Shown here in pieces: positions 17,084 through 26,127 of a DNA stretch of 64,000 nucleotides. Position numbers and translations under genes: made by a program. Position 1 is the first letter of the stretch. Each line of letters opens with the position of its first letter. Origin of the DNA: Arenibacter sp. 6A1 (GTDB lineage Bacteria; Bacteroidota; Bacteroidia; Flavobacteriales; Flavobacteriaceae); assembly GCF_012272855.1 (NCBI RefSeq), contig NZ_JAAXCQ010000003.1, positions 62,001-126,000 of the forward strand, in the 5' to 3' direction. The notes beneath the pieces are model-generated. The model saw only the letters and a program-made list of their open reading frames with translations, was not told where the DNA came from and searched no databases.

Positions 17084-17644
17084 ATGAGCAGTTTAAGCAA
17101 AATAGGAATCGTTTTATGTTCGGTATTATTCGTTGTTTCTTGTTCCGATAAAAATAACAGAAACTACCAATTCATGCCAGACATGTACGAATCTGTAGGT
17201 TACGAAGCCTATCAGAAAGTAGACTTTTTACCTAATGGGATGGAAGCAGGGCTTCCTGCAGAACACACCATCGCGAGAGGGTGGATGCCTTATGGGATAG
17301 AGAATACGATTGAAGGTAAGGAAATAGCAAGGGAAAACCCAAGTCCATTAGATGCTTCAAAACAAGAAGAGAATTTAAAAGTGGGTAAGGAAATGTACGA
17401 TATCTACTGTGGTATTTGCCACGGAGATAAAGGAGATGGACAAGGAGACTTGGTAAAAAGAGAGAAGATTTTAGGGATTCCTTCCTATGCAGATCCTGCT
17501 AGAAATATCACTGTAGGATCTACCTATCACGCCATTTACTACGGATTGAACTCAATGGGTTCTTATGCCGGTCAATTGGATATCGAAGAACGTTGGCAGG
17601 TTGCTGAATACGTGATGAAATTGAAACAAGATTTAACAAAATAA
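17084..17644 (+). CDS. actE: Alternative complex III monoheme cytochrome c subunit ActE
   Basis: 186-residue lipoprotein cytochrome. The N-terminus is a lipoprotein signal ending VVSC (Cys20), so the protein is membrane-anchored on the periplasmic side. One heme motif, CGICH at 109-113, is followed by the class I cytochrome pattern GDKGDGQGDLV, and a distal Met is likely the one in YYGLNSMGSYAG. Gives ACIII its heme for passing electrons onward, next to ActA. Confidence 0.93.
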   Translation: MSSLSKIGIVLCSVLFVVSCSDKNNRNYQFMPDMYESVGYEAYQKVDFLPNGMEAGLPAEHTIARGWMPYGIENTIEGKEIARENPSPLDASKQEENLKVGKEMYDIYCGICHGDKGDGQGDLVKREKILGIPSYADPARNITVGSTYHAIYYGLNSMGSYAGQLDIEERWQVAEYVMKLKQDLTK

Positions 17645-17662
17645 GACCTAGATATTAGCAAT

Positions 17663-18979
17663 ATGTATACTTTTTCAAATAGATTAAAAATTGCCTCCTT
17701 CATTCTAATGGCTGTTGGCGTTTTAGGAATGGGTATCGGTTTTATGGCTGCGCCAAGTACTGTAGAAGAGGCAAAGGCAATAGTAGCCGCTCAGGGTGGT
17801 GGTCATGGTGATGCCCACGCTGTGGAAGCGGAAGCTCATGGTGCCGATGCTCAACATGGCGAAGCGCATGATGCATCTCACGACCAACATTTATTGCATC
17901 AATTGCAAAATAAACCATGGTCGGCCCTGTATGTAGCAGCCTTCTTTTTTATGATGATATCATTGGGAGTGCTGGCCTTTTATGCCATCCAACGCGCTGC
18001 ACAAGCAGGTTGGTCGCCCTTATTGTTTAGGGTTATGGAAGGAATCACGGCCTATTTGGTTCCTGGTGGTATAGCTGTATTTATAATATTGGCCTTATCG
18101 GTAGCTCATATGAACCACTTGTTCGTATGGATGGATGCCGATGTAGTAGCGAACGATAAGTTGTTATTAGGAAAAGCAGGTTACCTAAACGGTCCCTTCT
18201 TCTTAATAAGAGCAGCTATTTTCTTAGGAGGATGGATATTGTATAGAGAGTATTCTAGAAAGTTATCATTGGCACAGGATGAATCCAATGACGATTCTAA
18301 TTTTAAATTGAACTTTAGAATATCAGCGGCATTTTTAGTATTTTATTTGATCACAGAATCGATCATGTCATGGGACTGGATCATGAGTGTAGACCCGCAC
18401 TGGTTTAGTACGTTGTTTGGATGGTATATCTTTGCTTCAATGTTCGTATCAGGTATTACAGTGATAGCCTTGGTAACCATTTACCTAAAATCTAAAGGGT
18501 ATTTACCAGATGTAAATGATAGTCACATTCACGATTTGGCTAAATTTATGTTCGGGATAAGTATTTTCTGGACCTATTTATGGTTCTCACAATTTATGTT
18601 GATTTGGTATTCTAATATTCCTGAAGAGGTAACGTATTTTGTATCGAGAATTGCCGATTATAAATTACCGTTCTTTGGTATGGTAGCCTTAAACTTTTTG
18701 TTCCCATTGTTGCTGTTAATGAACAGTGAGTTTAAAAGGGTAAACTGGTTTGTAGTTATGACGGGTGTGGTTATTTTATTTGGCCATTACTTGGATATTT
18801 ATACCGCTATTATGCCTGGAACCGTTGGAGACCAATGGTCTATCGGGATACCAGAAATTAGTTCTGTATTGTTCTTTTTGGGGATGTTTATATTTTTCGT
18901 CTTCAGAGCCTTGTCTAAAGCGCCATTACAACCAAAACGTAATCCGTTTATAGAAGAGAGTAAGCATTTTCACTATTAG
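17663..18979 (+). CDS. actF: Alternative complex III membrane subunit ActF
   Basis: 438-residue polytopic membrane subunit, a shortened relative of ActC with about ten transmembrane helices. Residues about 45-80, between helices 1 and 2, form a loop rich in His, Ala, Glu and Asp (with GGGHGDAHAVEAEAH and more), about ten histidines in 36 residues. This is not part of the conserved fold and could bind metal or simply be a flexible spacer. Part of the act-cox operon, 18 bp after actE and 31 bp before coxB. Confidence 0.92.
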   Translation: MYTFSNRLKIASFILMAVGVLGMGIGFMAAPSTVEEAKAIVAAQGGGHGDAHAVEAEAHGADAQHGEAHDASHDQHLLHQLQNKPWSALYVAAFFFMMISLGVLAFYAIQRAAQAGWSPLLFRVMEGITAYLVPGGIAVFIILALSVAHMNHLFVWMDADVVANDKLLLGKAGYLNGPFFLIRAAIFLGGWILYREYSRKLSLAQDESNDDSNFKLNFRISAAFLVFYLITESIMSWDWIMSVDPHWFSTLFGWYIFASMFVSGITVIALVTIYLKSKGYLPDVNDSHIHDLAKFMFGISIFWTYLWFSQFMLIWYSNIPEEVTYFVSRIADYKLPFFGMVALNFLFPLLLLMNSEFKRVNWFVVMTGVVILFGHYLDIYTAIMPGTVGDQWSIGIPEISSVLFFLGMFIFFVFRALSKAPLQPKRNPFIEESKHFHY

Positions 18980-19010
18980 TAAATATTAAAGTATAATTTC
19001 ATATCATACG

Positions 19011-20069
19011 ATGACTCCATTATTGACCATAATTGTTTTAATTTTAGTAGCAATCGCTATCTGGCAGATGACCAAGATATTCGAATTGTCACAGATTAAA
19101 ACCGACAATTCGCAAATAGCAAACGATACGGATAATAAATACAATGGGTATTTAATGTTCGCTTTCTTAATCTTCATTTATGCTTTGACTATTTTCAGCT
19201 TCTGGAAATATACAAAGGTACTTTTGCCTGAGGCCGCTTCAGAGCACGGAGAGGAGTACGATTCATTAATGTTGGTTTCTTTTATTATTATTTTCTTGGT
19301 GCAGACCTTAACACAGGGATTGTTGCACTACTTCGCATTTAAATACCGAGGAGAAAAAGGTAAAAAAGCCTTGTTCTTTGCAGATAATGATCGTTTAGAG
19401 TTTATCTGGACTATTATTCCTGTAATTGTATTGTCTGGTTTGATTCTTTGGGGATTGTATGCATGGACTAACATAATGGACATTAATGATGAGGACGATC
19501 CTATTACTATTGAATTGTATGCACAGCAATTTAGCTGGACAGCAAGGTATGCAGGAGATGATAACGTTTTAGGAGATGCCAACGTAAGGATGATCGATAT
19601 AGATAATGCCAATATTCTAGGAATAGACATGGCCGATCCTAATGCTGCCGATGATGTTATCGTTAGAGAGATACATTTACCAGTAGGGCGTAAAGTGAAT
19701 TTTAAAATGCGATCTCAAGATGTGCTGCACTCTGCGTATATGCCTCACTTTAGAGCACAGATGAACTGTGTTCCTGGGATGATAACCCAGTTCTCCTTTA
19801 CCCCAACCATTACAACTGCCGAGATGAGACAAAAGCCGGATGTTGTTGAAAAGGTAAAAGGGATCAATAAACAAAGAGCTGAAAGAGCAGCGAAGGGTGA
19901 AGAGAACACAGATCCATGGGAATTTGACTATGTATTGTTATGTAACAAGATCTGTGGAAAATCGCACTATAACATGCAGATGAAAATTATTGTAGAAACC
20001 GAAGAGGAGTACAATAAATGGATGGCTGAGCAGAAAAGCTTTGGAGAAAGCATGGCTTCTGTACAATAA
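19011..20069 (+). CDS. coxB: Cytochrome c oxidase subunit II
   Basis: 352-residue CuA subunit of the aa3-type oxidase. Four hydrophobic helices (about 2-20, 47-65, 86-110, 130-152) precede the cupredoxin domain, two more than in textbook subunit II. CuA ligands are His240 (in DVLHSAYMP), Cys311, Cys315, His319 and Met322 in CNKICGKSHYNM. The position that is Glu in the usual CxExC motif is Lys here; that residue binds copper through its backbone carbonyl, so activity need not be lost. No heme c domain is fused, so ACIII hemes probably donate directly. Confidence 0.95.
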   Translation: MTPLLTIIVLILVAIAIWQMTKIFELSQIKTDNSQIANDTDNKYNGYLMFAFLIFIYALTIFSFWKYTKVLLPEAASEHGEEYDSLMLVSFIIIFLVQTLTQGLLHYFAFKYRGEKGKKALFFADNDRLEFIWTIIPVIVLSGLILWGLYAWTNIMDINDEDDPITIELYAQQFSWTARYAGDDNVLGDANVRMIDIDNANILGIDMADPNAADDVIVREIHLPVGRKVNFKMRSQDVLHSAYMPHFRAQMNCVPGMITQFSFTPTITTAEMRQKPDVVEKVKGINKQRAERAAKGEENTDPWEFDYVLLCNKICGKSHYNMQMKIIVETEEEYNKWMAEQKSFGESMASVQ

Positions 20070-20117
20070 ATTACGCTTTAACTAAGAACAATAATTTAAA
20101 ACAATAAAAATACAACT

Positions 20118-21938
20118 ATGTCTGTAACAGCACACGCACACGTAGAGGACCATTCTGATGATCACGGACATCATCACAAAGAAACCTTTGTGACCAAGTA
20201 TATTTTTAGTGAAGATCACAAAATGATTTCTAAGCAGTATTTAGTTACTGGATTGATCATGGGCTTCATAGGGATTGCGATGTCTATATTATTTAGAATG
20301 CAATTGGCTTGGCCAGGGGAAGCGTTTCCTTTGTTCGAGGCAGTAATGGGTAAATGGGCTCCAGGTGGAGTAATGGACGCCGATGTTTATCTTGCTTTGG
20401 TAACGATTCACGGTACCATAATGGTATTCTTTGTACTGACAGCCGGATTAAGTGGTACCTTTAGTAACCTATTAATTCCATTGCAAATTGGCGCTAGGGA
20501 TATGGCCTCCGGGTTTATGAACATGGTGTCTTACTGGTTATTCTTTTTAGCTAGTGTGATCATTGTAATTTCCCTTTTCGTTGAATCAGGGCCTGCCGCA
20601 GCAGGATGGACAGTGTATCCTCCGTTAAGTGCCTTACCACAGGCACAGCCAGGATCTGGATTGGGTATGACTTTATGGTTGGTGGCGATGGCGATTTTTA
20701 TTGCATCCTCTTTGTTGGGATCTCTAAACTATATCGTAACTGTTATCAATTTAAGAACCAAAGGGATGTCTATGACTAGATTACCTTTGACAATATGGGC
20801 ATTGTTTGTTACTGCTATTATTGGAGTTATTTCTTTCCCAGTATTGTTCGCTGCAGCCTTATTGCTGATCATGGATAGAAGTTTCGGTACTTCGTTCTTC
20901 TTATCGGATATCTTTATCCAAGGTGAAGTATTGCATTATCAAGGAGGATCGCCTGTATTGTACGAACACCTTTTCTGGTTCCTTGGACACCCAGAAGTAT
21001 ATATCGTTATTTTACCAGCGATGGGTATCGTATCTGAAATTATGGCAGTAAACGCGCGTAAACCAATCTTTGGTTATAGAGCGATGATCGCTTCTATATT
21101 GGCTATCGCATTCTTATCTACAATCGTTTGGGGACACCATATGTTTATCTCTGGAATGAACCCATTCCTAGGATCGGTATTTACCTTTACTACTTTGTTG
21201 ATTGCTATTCCATCGGCAGTAAAAGCCTTTAACTGGATTACTACCTTATGGAAAGGTAACCTTCAGTTGAACCCTGCAATGTTATTCTCTATCGGAATGG
21301 TTTCTACCTTTATTTCTGGTGGTTTAACAGGGATTATTTTAGGAGATAGTACATTGGATATTAATGTTCACGATACCTATTTTGTTGTAGCTCACTTCCA
21401 CTTGGTAATGGGTATATCTGCTATCTACGGATTCTTTGCTGGTGTGTATCACTGGTTCCCTAAGATGTATGGTAAAATGATGAATAAGAATTTAGGGTAT
21501 GTTCATTTCTGGATCACTGCTATTTGTTCTTACGGGGTATTTTTCCCGATGCACTTTGTTGGAATGGCCGGTGTGCCACGTAGATACTACGAAAACACAG
21601 CATTCCCAATGTTCGACGATTTAGCCGATGTTCAAATATTAATGACTGTATTTGCTATCATTGCAGCCTTGGTACAATTGGTTTTCTGTTACAACTTTAT
21701 AAAGAGTATCTTCTTTGGTAAGAAAGCAGAGCAAAACCCATGGCAAGCAACTAGCTTGGAGTGGACTACACCAGTAGAACACCTTCACGGAAACTGGCCT
21801 GGTGCTATTCCTGAAGTTCACCGTTGGGCGTATGATTACAGTAAAACTCATGAAAATGGGGAGTATATAATACCAGGACAAGATTATGTTCCGCAAACGG
21901 TACCTTTACAAAAAGATGAAGAGGAATTGCAACATTAA
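20118..21938 (+). CDS. coxA: Cytochrome c oxidase subunit I
   Basis: 606-residue heme-copper oxidase catalytic subunit. CuB/active-site residues are visible: His291 and Tyr295 in HPEVY (the crosslinked pair), His340-His341 in WGHHMF, and His426 and His428 in AHFHLV for the hemes. The Glu seen in GHPEV follows the A-type pattern. A His-rich N-terminus (HAHVEDHSDDHGHHHKE) precedes the first helix. With CoxB here and the CoxC/CoxD genes 22 kb downstream it reduces oxygen and pumps protons. Last gene of the operon, followed by a strong terminator. Confidence 0.97.
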   Translation: MSVTAHAHVEDHSDDHGHHHKETFVTKYIFSEDHKMISKQYLVTGLIMGFIGIAMSILFRMQLAWPGEAFPLFEAVMGKWAPGGVMDADVYLALVTIHGTIMVFFVLTAGLSGTFSNLLIPLQIGARDMASGFMNMVSYWLFFLASVIIVISLFVESGPAAAGWTVYPPLSALPQAQPGSGLGMTLWLVAMAIFIASSLLGSLNYIVTVINLRTKGMSMTRLPLTIWALFVTAIIGVISFPVLFAAALLLIMDRSFGTSFFLSDIFIQGEVLHYQGGSPVLYEHLFWFLGHPEVYIVILPAMGIVSEIMAVNARKPIFGYRAMIASILAIAFLSTIVWGHHMFISGMNPFLGSVFTFTTLLIAIPSAVKAFNWITTLWKGNLQLNPAMLFSIGMVSTFISGGLTGIILGDSTLDINVHDTYFVVAHFHLVMGISAIYGFFAGVYHWFPKMYGKMMNKNLGYVHFWITAICSYGVFFPMHFVGMAGVPRRYYENTAFPMFDDLADVQILMTVFAIIAALVQLVFCYNFIKSIFFGKKAEQNPWQATSLEWTTPVEHLHGNWPGAIPEVHRWAYDYSKTHENGEYIIPGQDYVPQTVPLQKDEEELQH

Positions 21939-21960
21939 GCAACCTTATACTATATAGAAA

Positions 21961-21991
21961 AAAAAGTCCATCCAAAAGATGGACTTTTTTT
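21961..21991 (+). terminator. Terminator of act-cox operon
   Basis: AAAAAGTCCATC (21961-21972), loop CAAAA, GATGGACTTTTT (21978-21989) and more T. Perfect 12-bp stem 22 bp after the coxA stop. Confidence 0.93.
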
Positions 21992-22152
21992 GTATCTTCA
22001 AAGTAGCTATTCTGCTATAGGAGTGAGAAAAAAGCAAGTGATTAAATAGGATAGTGTGAACGTTAAAGGGCTATTGCTCCTTTAACAATGGCCAAAGCTT
22101 TTTGTGCTTTAGGCACTACTAAGGTTCTAATGCTCATTAAAATCATACTATT

Positions 22153-22977
22153 ATGAAAAACTTCGCGCTACTTTGCCTTCTTTTCTTTTACTGTGTGTCC
22201 TATGCCCAAAGAAAACCTAAAATAAAAGGGAACAGAGCGGTTACAGAAGTCGTGGAATCCTTGCCATCCTTCTCTGCAGTACGGTTAGAAGACGATTTGG
22301 ATATTGTTCTTCAAAAAGGATCCAGTACAGGCTATAATATTACTGCCGATGAGAATTTAATTGGTGTTCTAAAGCTAGAAGTTATCGAGGATACCTTGGC
22401 CATTAGTTCTTTTTATAAGATTACATCTAGTAAAAAACTGAATATTGTAATCGATTTTATGGACTTAAACGCTATAACCCTTTACGATGGAAAACTAGAA
22501 ATAAAGGATCACTTTACTACAGATCAATTAATGGTGAATACCTATGGGAATTCTAAATTGGAATTCAATGCTAGTACGCAGCAAGTAGATATCAACATGA
22601 AGGATCGCAGTTGGGGCAATTATAATATTGTTAGCGATTCCTTATATCTCTTTATGGATGATAAAAGTGAACTAAAGTTATACACTTCCAACAAGAGCCA
22701 GTTTCTTACGTTAAAAAATAATTCCAAGGCGGATATAGGTGGGACGGTAGACAGTTGTCATCTTCAGTTAACTGAAAGCGCTAGTTTAAAAGCATCGGAA
22801 TCACAGGCTACTACCGTAGTAGCAAATGTATCGGGAACTACTACAGCGAAGATAAATGTATCTACGACCATACACCTTTCTTCCAGGGATGATGCAAAAA
22901 CCTATATATACGGGGATGCTACTATTACCCTCAAAGATTTTTTAGGCACTTCAGAACTCTACAAACGTAACAATTAA
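22153..22977 (+). CDS. DUF2807 (GIN domain) exported protein
   Basis: 274-residue exported protein. Signal peptide 1-18 (cleaved before QRK) is followed by one head GIN/DUF2807 region: FSAVRLEDDLDIVLQKGSSTGYNITADENL..., then regular short beta-strands with 'K-L-x-L-x-N' spacing, forming a right-handed beta-helix as in this family. Members are secreted or outer-membrane-associated; no enzyme function is known. It stands alone between the coxA terminator and ruvB. An inverted repeat at 22062-22086 lies upstream. Confidence 0.8.
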   Translation: MKNFALLCLLFFYCVSYAQRKPKIKGNRAVTEVVESLPSFSAVRLEDDLDIVLQKGSSTGYNITADENLIGVLKLEVIEDTLAISSFYKITSSKKLNIVIDFMDLNAITLYDGKLEIKDHFTTDQLMVNTYGNSKLEFNASTQQVDINMKDRSWGNYNIVSDSLYLFMDDKSELKLYTSNKSQFLTLKNNSKADIGGTVDSCHLQLTESASLKASESQATTVVANVSGTTTAKINVSTTIHLSSRDDAKTYIYGDATITLKDFLGTSELYKRNN

Positions 22978-22984
22978 GGCGTAT

Positions 22985-23006
22985 TAAGAGCCTTCTTAGC
23001 TTTTTT
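22985..23006 (+). terminator. Weak terminator after DUF2807 gene
   Basis: TAAGA/TCTTA stem (22985-22998) followed by GCTTTTTT. Short, so tentative. Confidence 0.35.
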
Positions 23007-23073
23007 ATGCCGCTTCTACATTCCATATGGCTTGCATTCCAAGATTCGGCTTAAAATTATCCTTAAATTAAAT

Positions 23074-23081
23074 TATCTTTG
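23074..23081 (+). promoter_or_regulatory. -7 box of ruvB
   Basis: TATCTTTG ends only 7 bp before the ruvB start codon, so the transcript would be leaderless or nearly so. The -33 region is A/T-rich with no clear TTG. Confidence 0.5.
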
Positions 23082-23088
23082 TTTTTGT

Positions 23089-24111
23089 ATGAACGAGAAC
23101 CTAGATCCTACTACGGGAAATTATTCAGCGGAAGAGCTGGACATAGATAGAGCTTTGAGACCTGTATCCTTTGATGACTTTACAGGTCAGGAACAGGTAT
23201 TGGAAAATTTAAAGGTATTTGTAGAAGCGGCGAACTTAAGGAACGAAGCCTTGGACCACACCTTGTTTCATGGGCCTCCAGGGCTCGGAAAAACCACCTT
23301 GGCGAATATATTGGCCAATGAGTTGGGGGTAGGTATTAAAATTACTTCTGGACCTGTATTGGATAAACCAGGGGATTTAGCCGGACTCTTGACTAACTTG
23401 CAGGAGAGGGACGTATTGTTCATAGATGAGATTCATCGCTTGAGCCCTATTGTCGAAGAATACTTGTATTCGGCAATGGAAGACTATAAGATTGATATTA
23501 TGATCGAGTCTGGACCCAATGCTCGGTCGGTACAGATAAACCTGAACCCCTTTACGCTAATAGGGGCAACCACCCGTTCTGGCTTGTTGACCTCTCCGAT
23601 GCGGGCCCGTTTTGGAATTCAAAGTAGGTTACAATATTACTCTACAGAACTATTGGCGACTATCGTTGAACGTAGTGCAGAGATATTAAAAGTACCTATT
23701 ACCATAGACGCAGCTATAGAAATTGCTGGTAGGAGCCGGGGAACACCAAGGATTTGTAACGCCCTATTGAGAAGGGTACGAGATTTTGCCCAGATAAAGG
23801 GCAATGGAAAGATCGATATTGAAATGGCCAAATATAGTTTGAAGGCATTAAATGTTGATGCCCATGGCCTTGATGAAATGGATAATAAGATTTTAAGTAC
23901 TATTATCGATAAGTTTAAAGGAGGTCCTGTCGGGATTACTACTTTGGCAACAGCAGTCTCCGAAAGTGCCGAAACTCTGGAAGAGGTGTACGAACCTTTT
24001 TTAATCCAAGAGGGTTTTATTATGCGTACCCCAAGAGGTAGGGAGGTCACTGATTTGGCATACAAACATTTGGGAAGAATTAAAGGGGGCACTCAAGCTG
24101 GATTGTTCTAA
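23089..24111 (+). CDS. ruvB: Holliday junction branch migration helicase RuvB
   Basis: 340-residue AAA+ motor of the RuvAB complex, which drives branch migration of Holliday junctions during recombination repair. Walker [10 protein letters not shown] at 62-70, Walker B LFIDEIH near 110-116, sensor ATTRSGLL, and a C-terminal winged helix (RTPRGREVT) are present. Start taken at ATG 23089 (MNENLDP), which fits the usual RuvB length; an upstream in-frame ATG adds residues unlike the family. ruvA lies 8.4 kb downstream with malic enzyme and a regulatory island between them. Confidence 0.95.
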   Translation: MNENLDPTTGNYSAEELDIDRALRPVSFDDFTGQEQVLENLKVFVEAANLRNEALDHTLFHGPPGLGKTTLANILANELGVGIKITSGPVLDKPGDLAGLLTNLQERDVLFIDEIHRLSPIVEEYLYSAMEDYKIDIMIESGPNARSVQINLNPFTLIGATTRSGLLTSPMRARFGIQSRLQYYSTELLATIVERSAEILKVPITIDAAIEIAGRSRGTPRICNALLRRVRDFAQIKGNGKIDIEMAKYSLKALNVDAHGLDEMDNKILSTIIDKFKGGPVGITTLATAVSESAETLEEVYEPFLIQEGFIMRTPRGREVTDLAYKHLGRIKGGTQAGLF

Positions 24112-24359
24112 TAGTACTAAGTGATAGTGGTTTCCTATTAAAAGTCAGGCAATGTTTTTAAACAAAAGAATGGCTATATGGTCTTATAAAATTCTGGATA
24201 TGCAGCCCCCTTTTAGATGTCATTAAGGAATAGTATACCCCCGAAAACTGTGGTGCTGCCGAGCAATTTGAAAATCCATCTATTGCCCCATTTCTAATTT
24301 TTCACAATAGCACAATGCCAAATTTTATATGGCTTATTGACTATTGTTACTTGATTTTC
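24112..24359. other. Gene-free stretch after ruvB
   Basis: First part of a 668-bp gap between ruvB and the DUF4242/AraC gene. No coding-like frame, no strong hairpin and no promoter match seen before the 80-bp repeat. Confidence 0.55.
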
Positions 24360-24439
24360 GCGTTAGGGACCGCGGCGGCATCCCCGCAGCAGGGCAAGGG
24401 ATATAGCCAAGTGCCCGACCGACGCAGGAGGGAACGCCC
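24360..24439 (+). repeat. 80-bp dispersed intergenic repeat, copy 2
   Basis: Same length and orientation as copy 1. Differences cluster in the loop (CAGGG for CGGAG) and near ATAGCCAAGTGCCCGACC. The end pairs (GCGTT/AACGC) and the ATCCC/GGGAT pair are kept. The upstream -7 box seen at the other copies is degenerate here (GATTTTCG). Confidence 0.85.
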
Positions 24440-24779
24440 AAATTATTTTGCTCAAAATTATAAAATTCAGGAATAGCAACTTCTTCCTACTAAAAAGCTG
24501 CCAAAGCTTCCTGGCTAAATCCGTGGTTAGCGATGTTTTAAACAGGTTTGGCCTATTTATGGGCAGACTATATTCCCAGTAGTGCTTTTTAGGCTTAAGG
24601 AGTATTAGGTAGCTTAAGGAATAACGATGGGCTATGCATCCTTGTCTTCGTAATATTTTTGTATCTTTAGATATAATGTAAGTACTACTTTCCATCCATT
24701 TAGCCGGTGATATTGAAATTTTGATATTCCCTCTACATCAAAATAAGATTTTTAAAACGCATTAATTTAAGCCTATACT
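24440..24779. other. Gene-free stretch before the DUF4242/AraC gene
   Basis: 340 bp with no convincing gene. A TATTTTTG box at 24654-24661 is the best candidate promoter for the gene starting at 24780, giving a leader of about 110 nt; its -33 element is unclear. Confidence 0.45.
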
Positions 24780-25886
24780 ATGCCTGTTTTTATGGATCTT
24801 CATGTTGGACAAGGGGTTACGGCCGAACAAGTGGCTATCGCTCATCAGAAAGATTTGGCCGCACAAGAAAAATATAACTGCAAATGTCTCACTTACTGGG
24901 TAGACGAAGAGCGGGGAAATGCTTATTGCCTAATAGAGGCGCCAAATAAGGAGGCTGTTGCTAAACTACATTACAATGCCCATAAACAACTGCCTGCGGA
25001 AATTATCGAGGTTGATACAAGGGTGGTTAAGGCATTTTTGGGGCGTTTACAAGACCCAGAAATTATTGATTATGTAATAGACCAAAAAATAAAGGTATTT
25101 ACAGGGCCGGCTTTTCGCGTAATCCTACACCTTGAAACCAATGATGTCATTCAGCTTTCCCATCAGGAAGGAGGTGCTTTTAGTGGGTCCTGTCTTCATA
25201 ATTGTAATGAAATTATGCATGGTTGTATTGCAAAATATCAGGGAGTGGTAGCCGATCACAAGGGCGAAGCATTGATAGCCTCTTTTCAAACGGCCATGCA
25301 GGCGGTCTTGTGCGCCTCGGAAATTAAGAATGTTTTAAAGGACCAATCCGATAGGATAAAACTACGTATTAGTATCCATGGCGGTATTCCGGTAGATAAT
25401 AATCAGGAACTTTTTGGGAACACCTTAAGGCTTGCAGGGATTTTAAATGGGACTTCTAAAAACGGTTCTATTGTAATCTCTGCGACAGTAAAACAGTTAT
25501 TAGACAAGGCTGATAGGAATGCTGGGATCAATTTCGCGGAGGTACATTGCCTATCGGCTGCCAACGAGGAATTTTTGACCAATTTGGGGGCGGTGTTCAG
25601 CGAACATTGGCAAAATTCAGATTTTAAAATTCTGGAATGTTGCAAGTTTATGGGGGTTAGTACATCGCAATTGTATAGAAAATCGGTAGAAGCTACCGGT
25701 AGTTCTGCCAAAGCCCTATTATTGGAATTTCGATTAAAAAAAGCTAGACAAATGCTCTTTTCTCCCGTTAAAAATATCTCTCAGATCGCCTACGATTCTG
25801 GGTTTAATAGTCCCTCTTATTTTTCTAAATGCTTCCATAAACGGTTCGGTCTACAGCCTACTTCATATCTTAAACCCAATATTTAA
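24780..25886 (+). CDS. DUF4242 / cyclase-like / AraC fusion regulator
   Basis: 368 residues in three parts. Residues 1-80 (MPVFMDLHVGQGVTAEQVA...) match the DUF4242 (SCO4226-like, putative nickel-binding) domain, with TYWVDEERGNAYCLIEAP at its centre. Residues about 110-260 resemble a class III nucleotide cyclase fold: HNCNEIMHGCIAKYQG, DHKGEALIASF, IKLRISIHGG, ELFGNTLRLAGILN and GSIVISATVKQLL align in order with the usual core. The metal-binding Asp positions are missing or changed (GEALIA for GDGxxA), so catalysis is doubtful. Residues about 270-368 form an AraC-type double HTH. Probably a one-component transcription regulator sensing a ligand; ligand and target are unknown. Confidence 0.75.
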   Translation: MPVFMDLHVGQGVTAEQVAIAHQKDLAAQEKYNCKCLTYWVDEERGNAYCLIEAPNKEAVAKLHYNAHKQLPAEIIEVDTRVVKAFLGRLQDPEIIDYVIDQKIKVFTGPAFRVILHLETNDVIQLSHQEGGAFSGSCLHNCNEIMHGCIAKYQGVVADHKGEALIASFQTAMQAVLCASEIKNVLKDQSDRIKLRISIHGGIPVDNNQELFGNTLRLAGILNGTSKNGSIVISATVKQLLDKADRNAGINFAEVHCLSAANEEFLTNLGAVFSEHWQNSDFKILECCKFMGVSTSQLYRKSVEATGSSAKALLLEFRLKKARQMLFSPVKNISQIAYDSGFNSPSYFSKCFHKRFGLQPTSYLKPNI

Positions 25887-25938
25887 AGGGATCTCTTTTT
25901 ACCAGTTTTTGAACGATTTATGACTAGGGTCTTGCTGG

Positions 25939-25946
25939 TATCTTTG
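25939..25946 (+). promoter_or_regulatory. Candidate -7 box for AraC/TPR gene
   Basis: TATCTTTG lies 53 bp after the preceding stop codon and 181 bp before the next start. No clear -33 TTG at standard spacing, so tentative. Confidence 0.35.
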
Positions 25947-26127
25947 TATATTTCAGTTGATTAGTTGTAAACGGTGTGGAGTTTGTCTAAGGCTGCTTGC
26001 ATGAAGAAAGGGCACAGAATCCTGGTCTTAAAACTAACCTACATAGGACTTTCTCTGTATTGCAGATCTTCTAAAAGGCAAGCAAGGCAAGTGTACCGCC
26101 CGTTATAGCTGCCGTAAATTTCAGGAA

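Noticed and set aside
23032-23088. Upstream ATG of ruvB
   Set aside because: The added residues do not match RuvB and span the -7 box at 23074-23081.
24363-24695. Minus-strand open frame of 110 codons after ruvB
   Set aside because: It reads through the 80-bp repeat and has no recognisable domain.
24780-25886. Active adenylate cyclase
   Set aside because: The metal-binding Asp residues of class III cyclases are missing or replaced, so catalysis is not supported.
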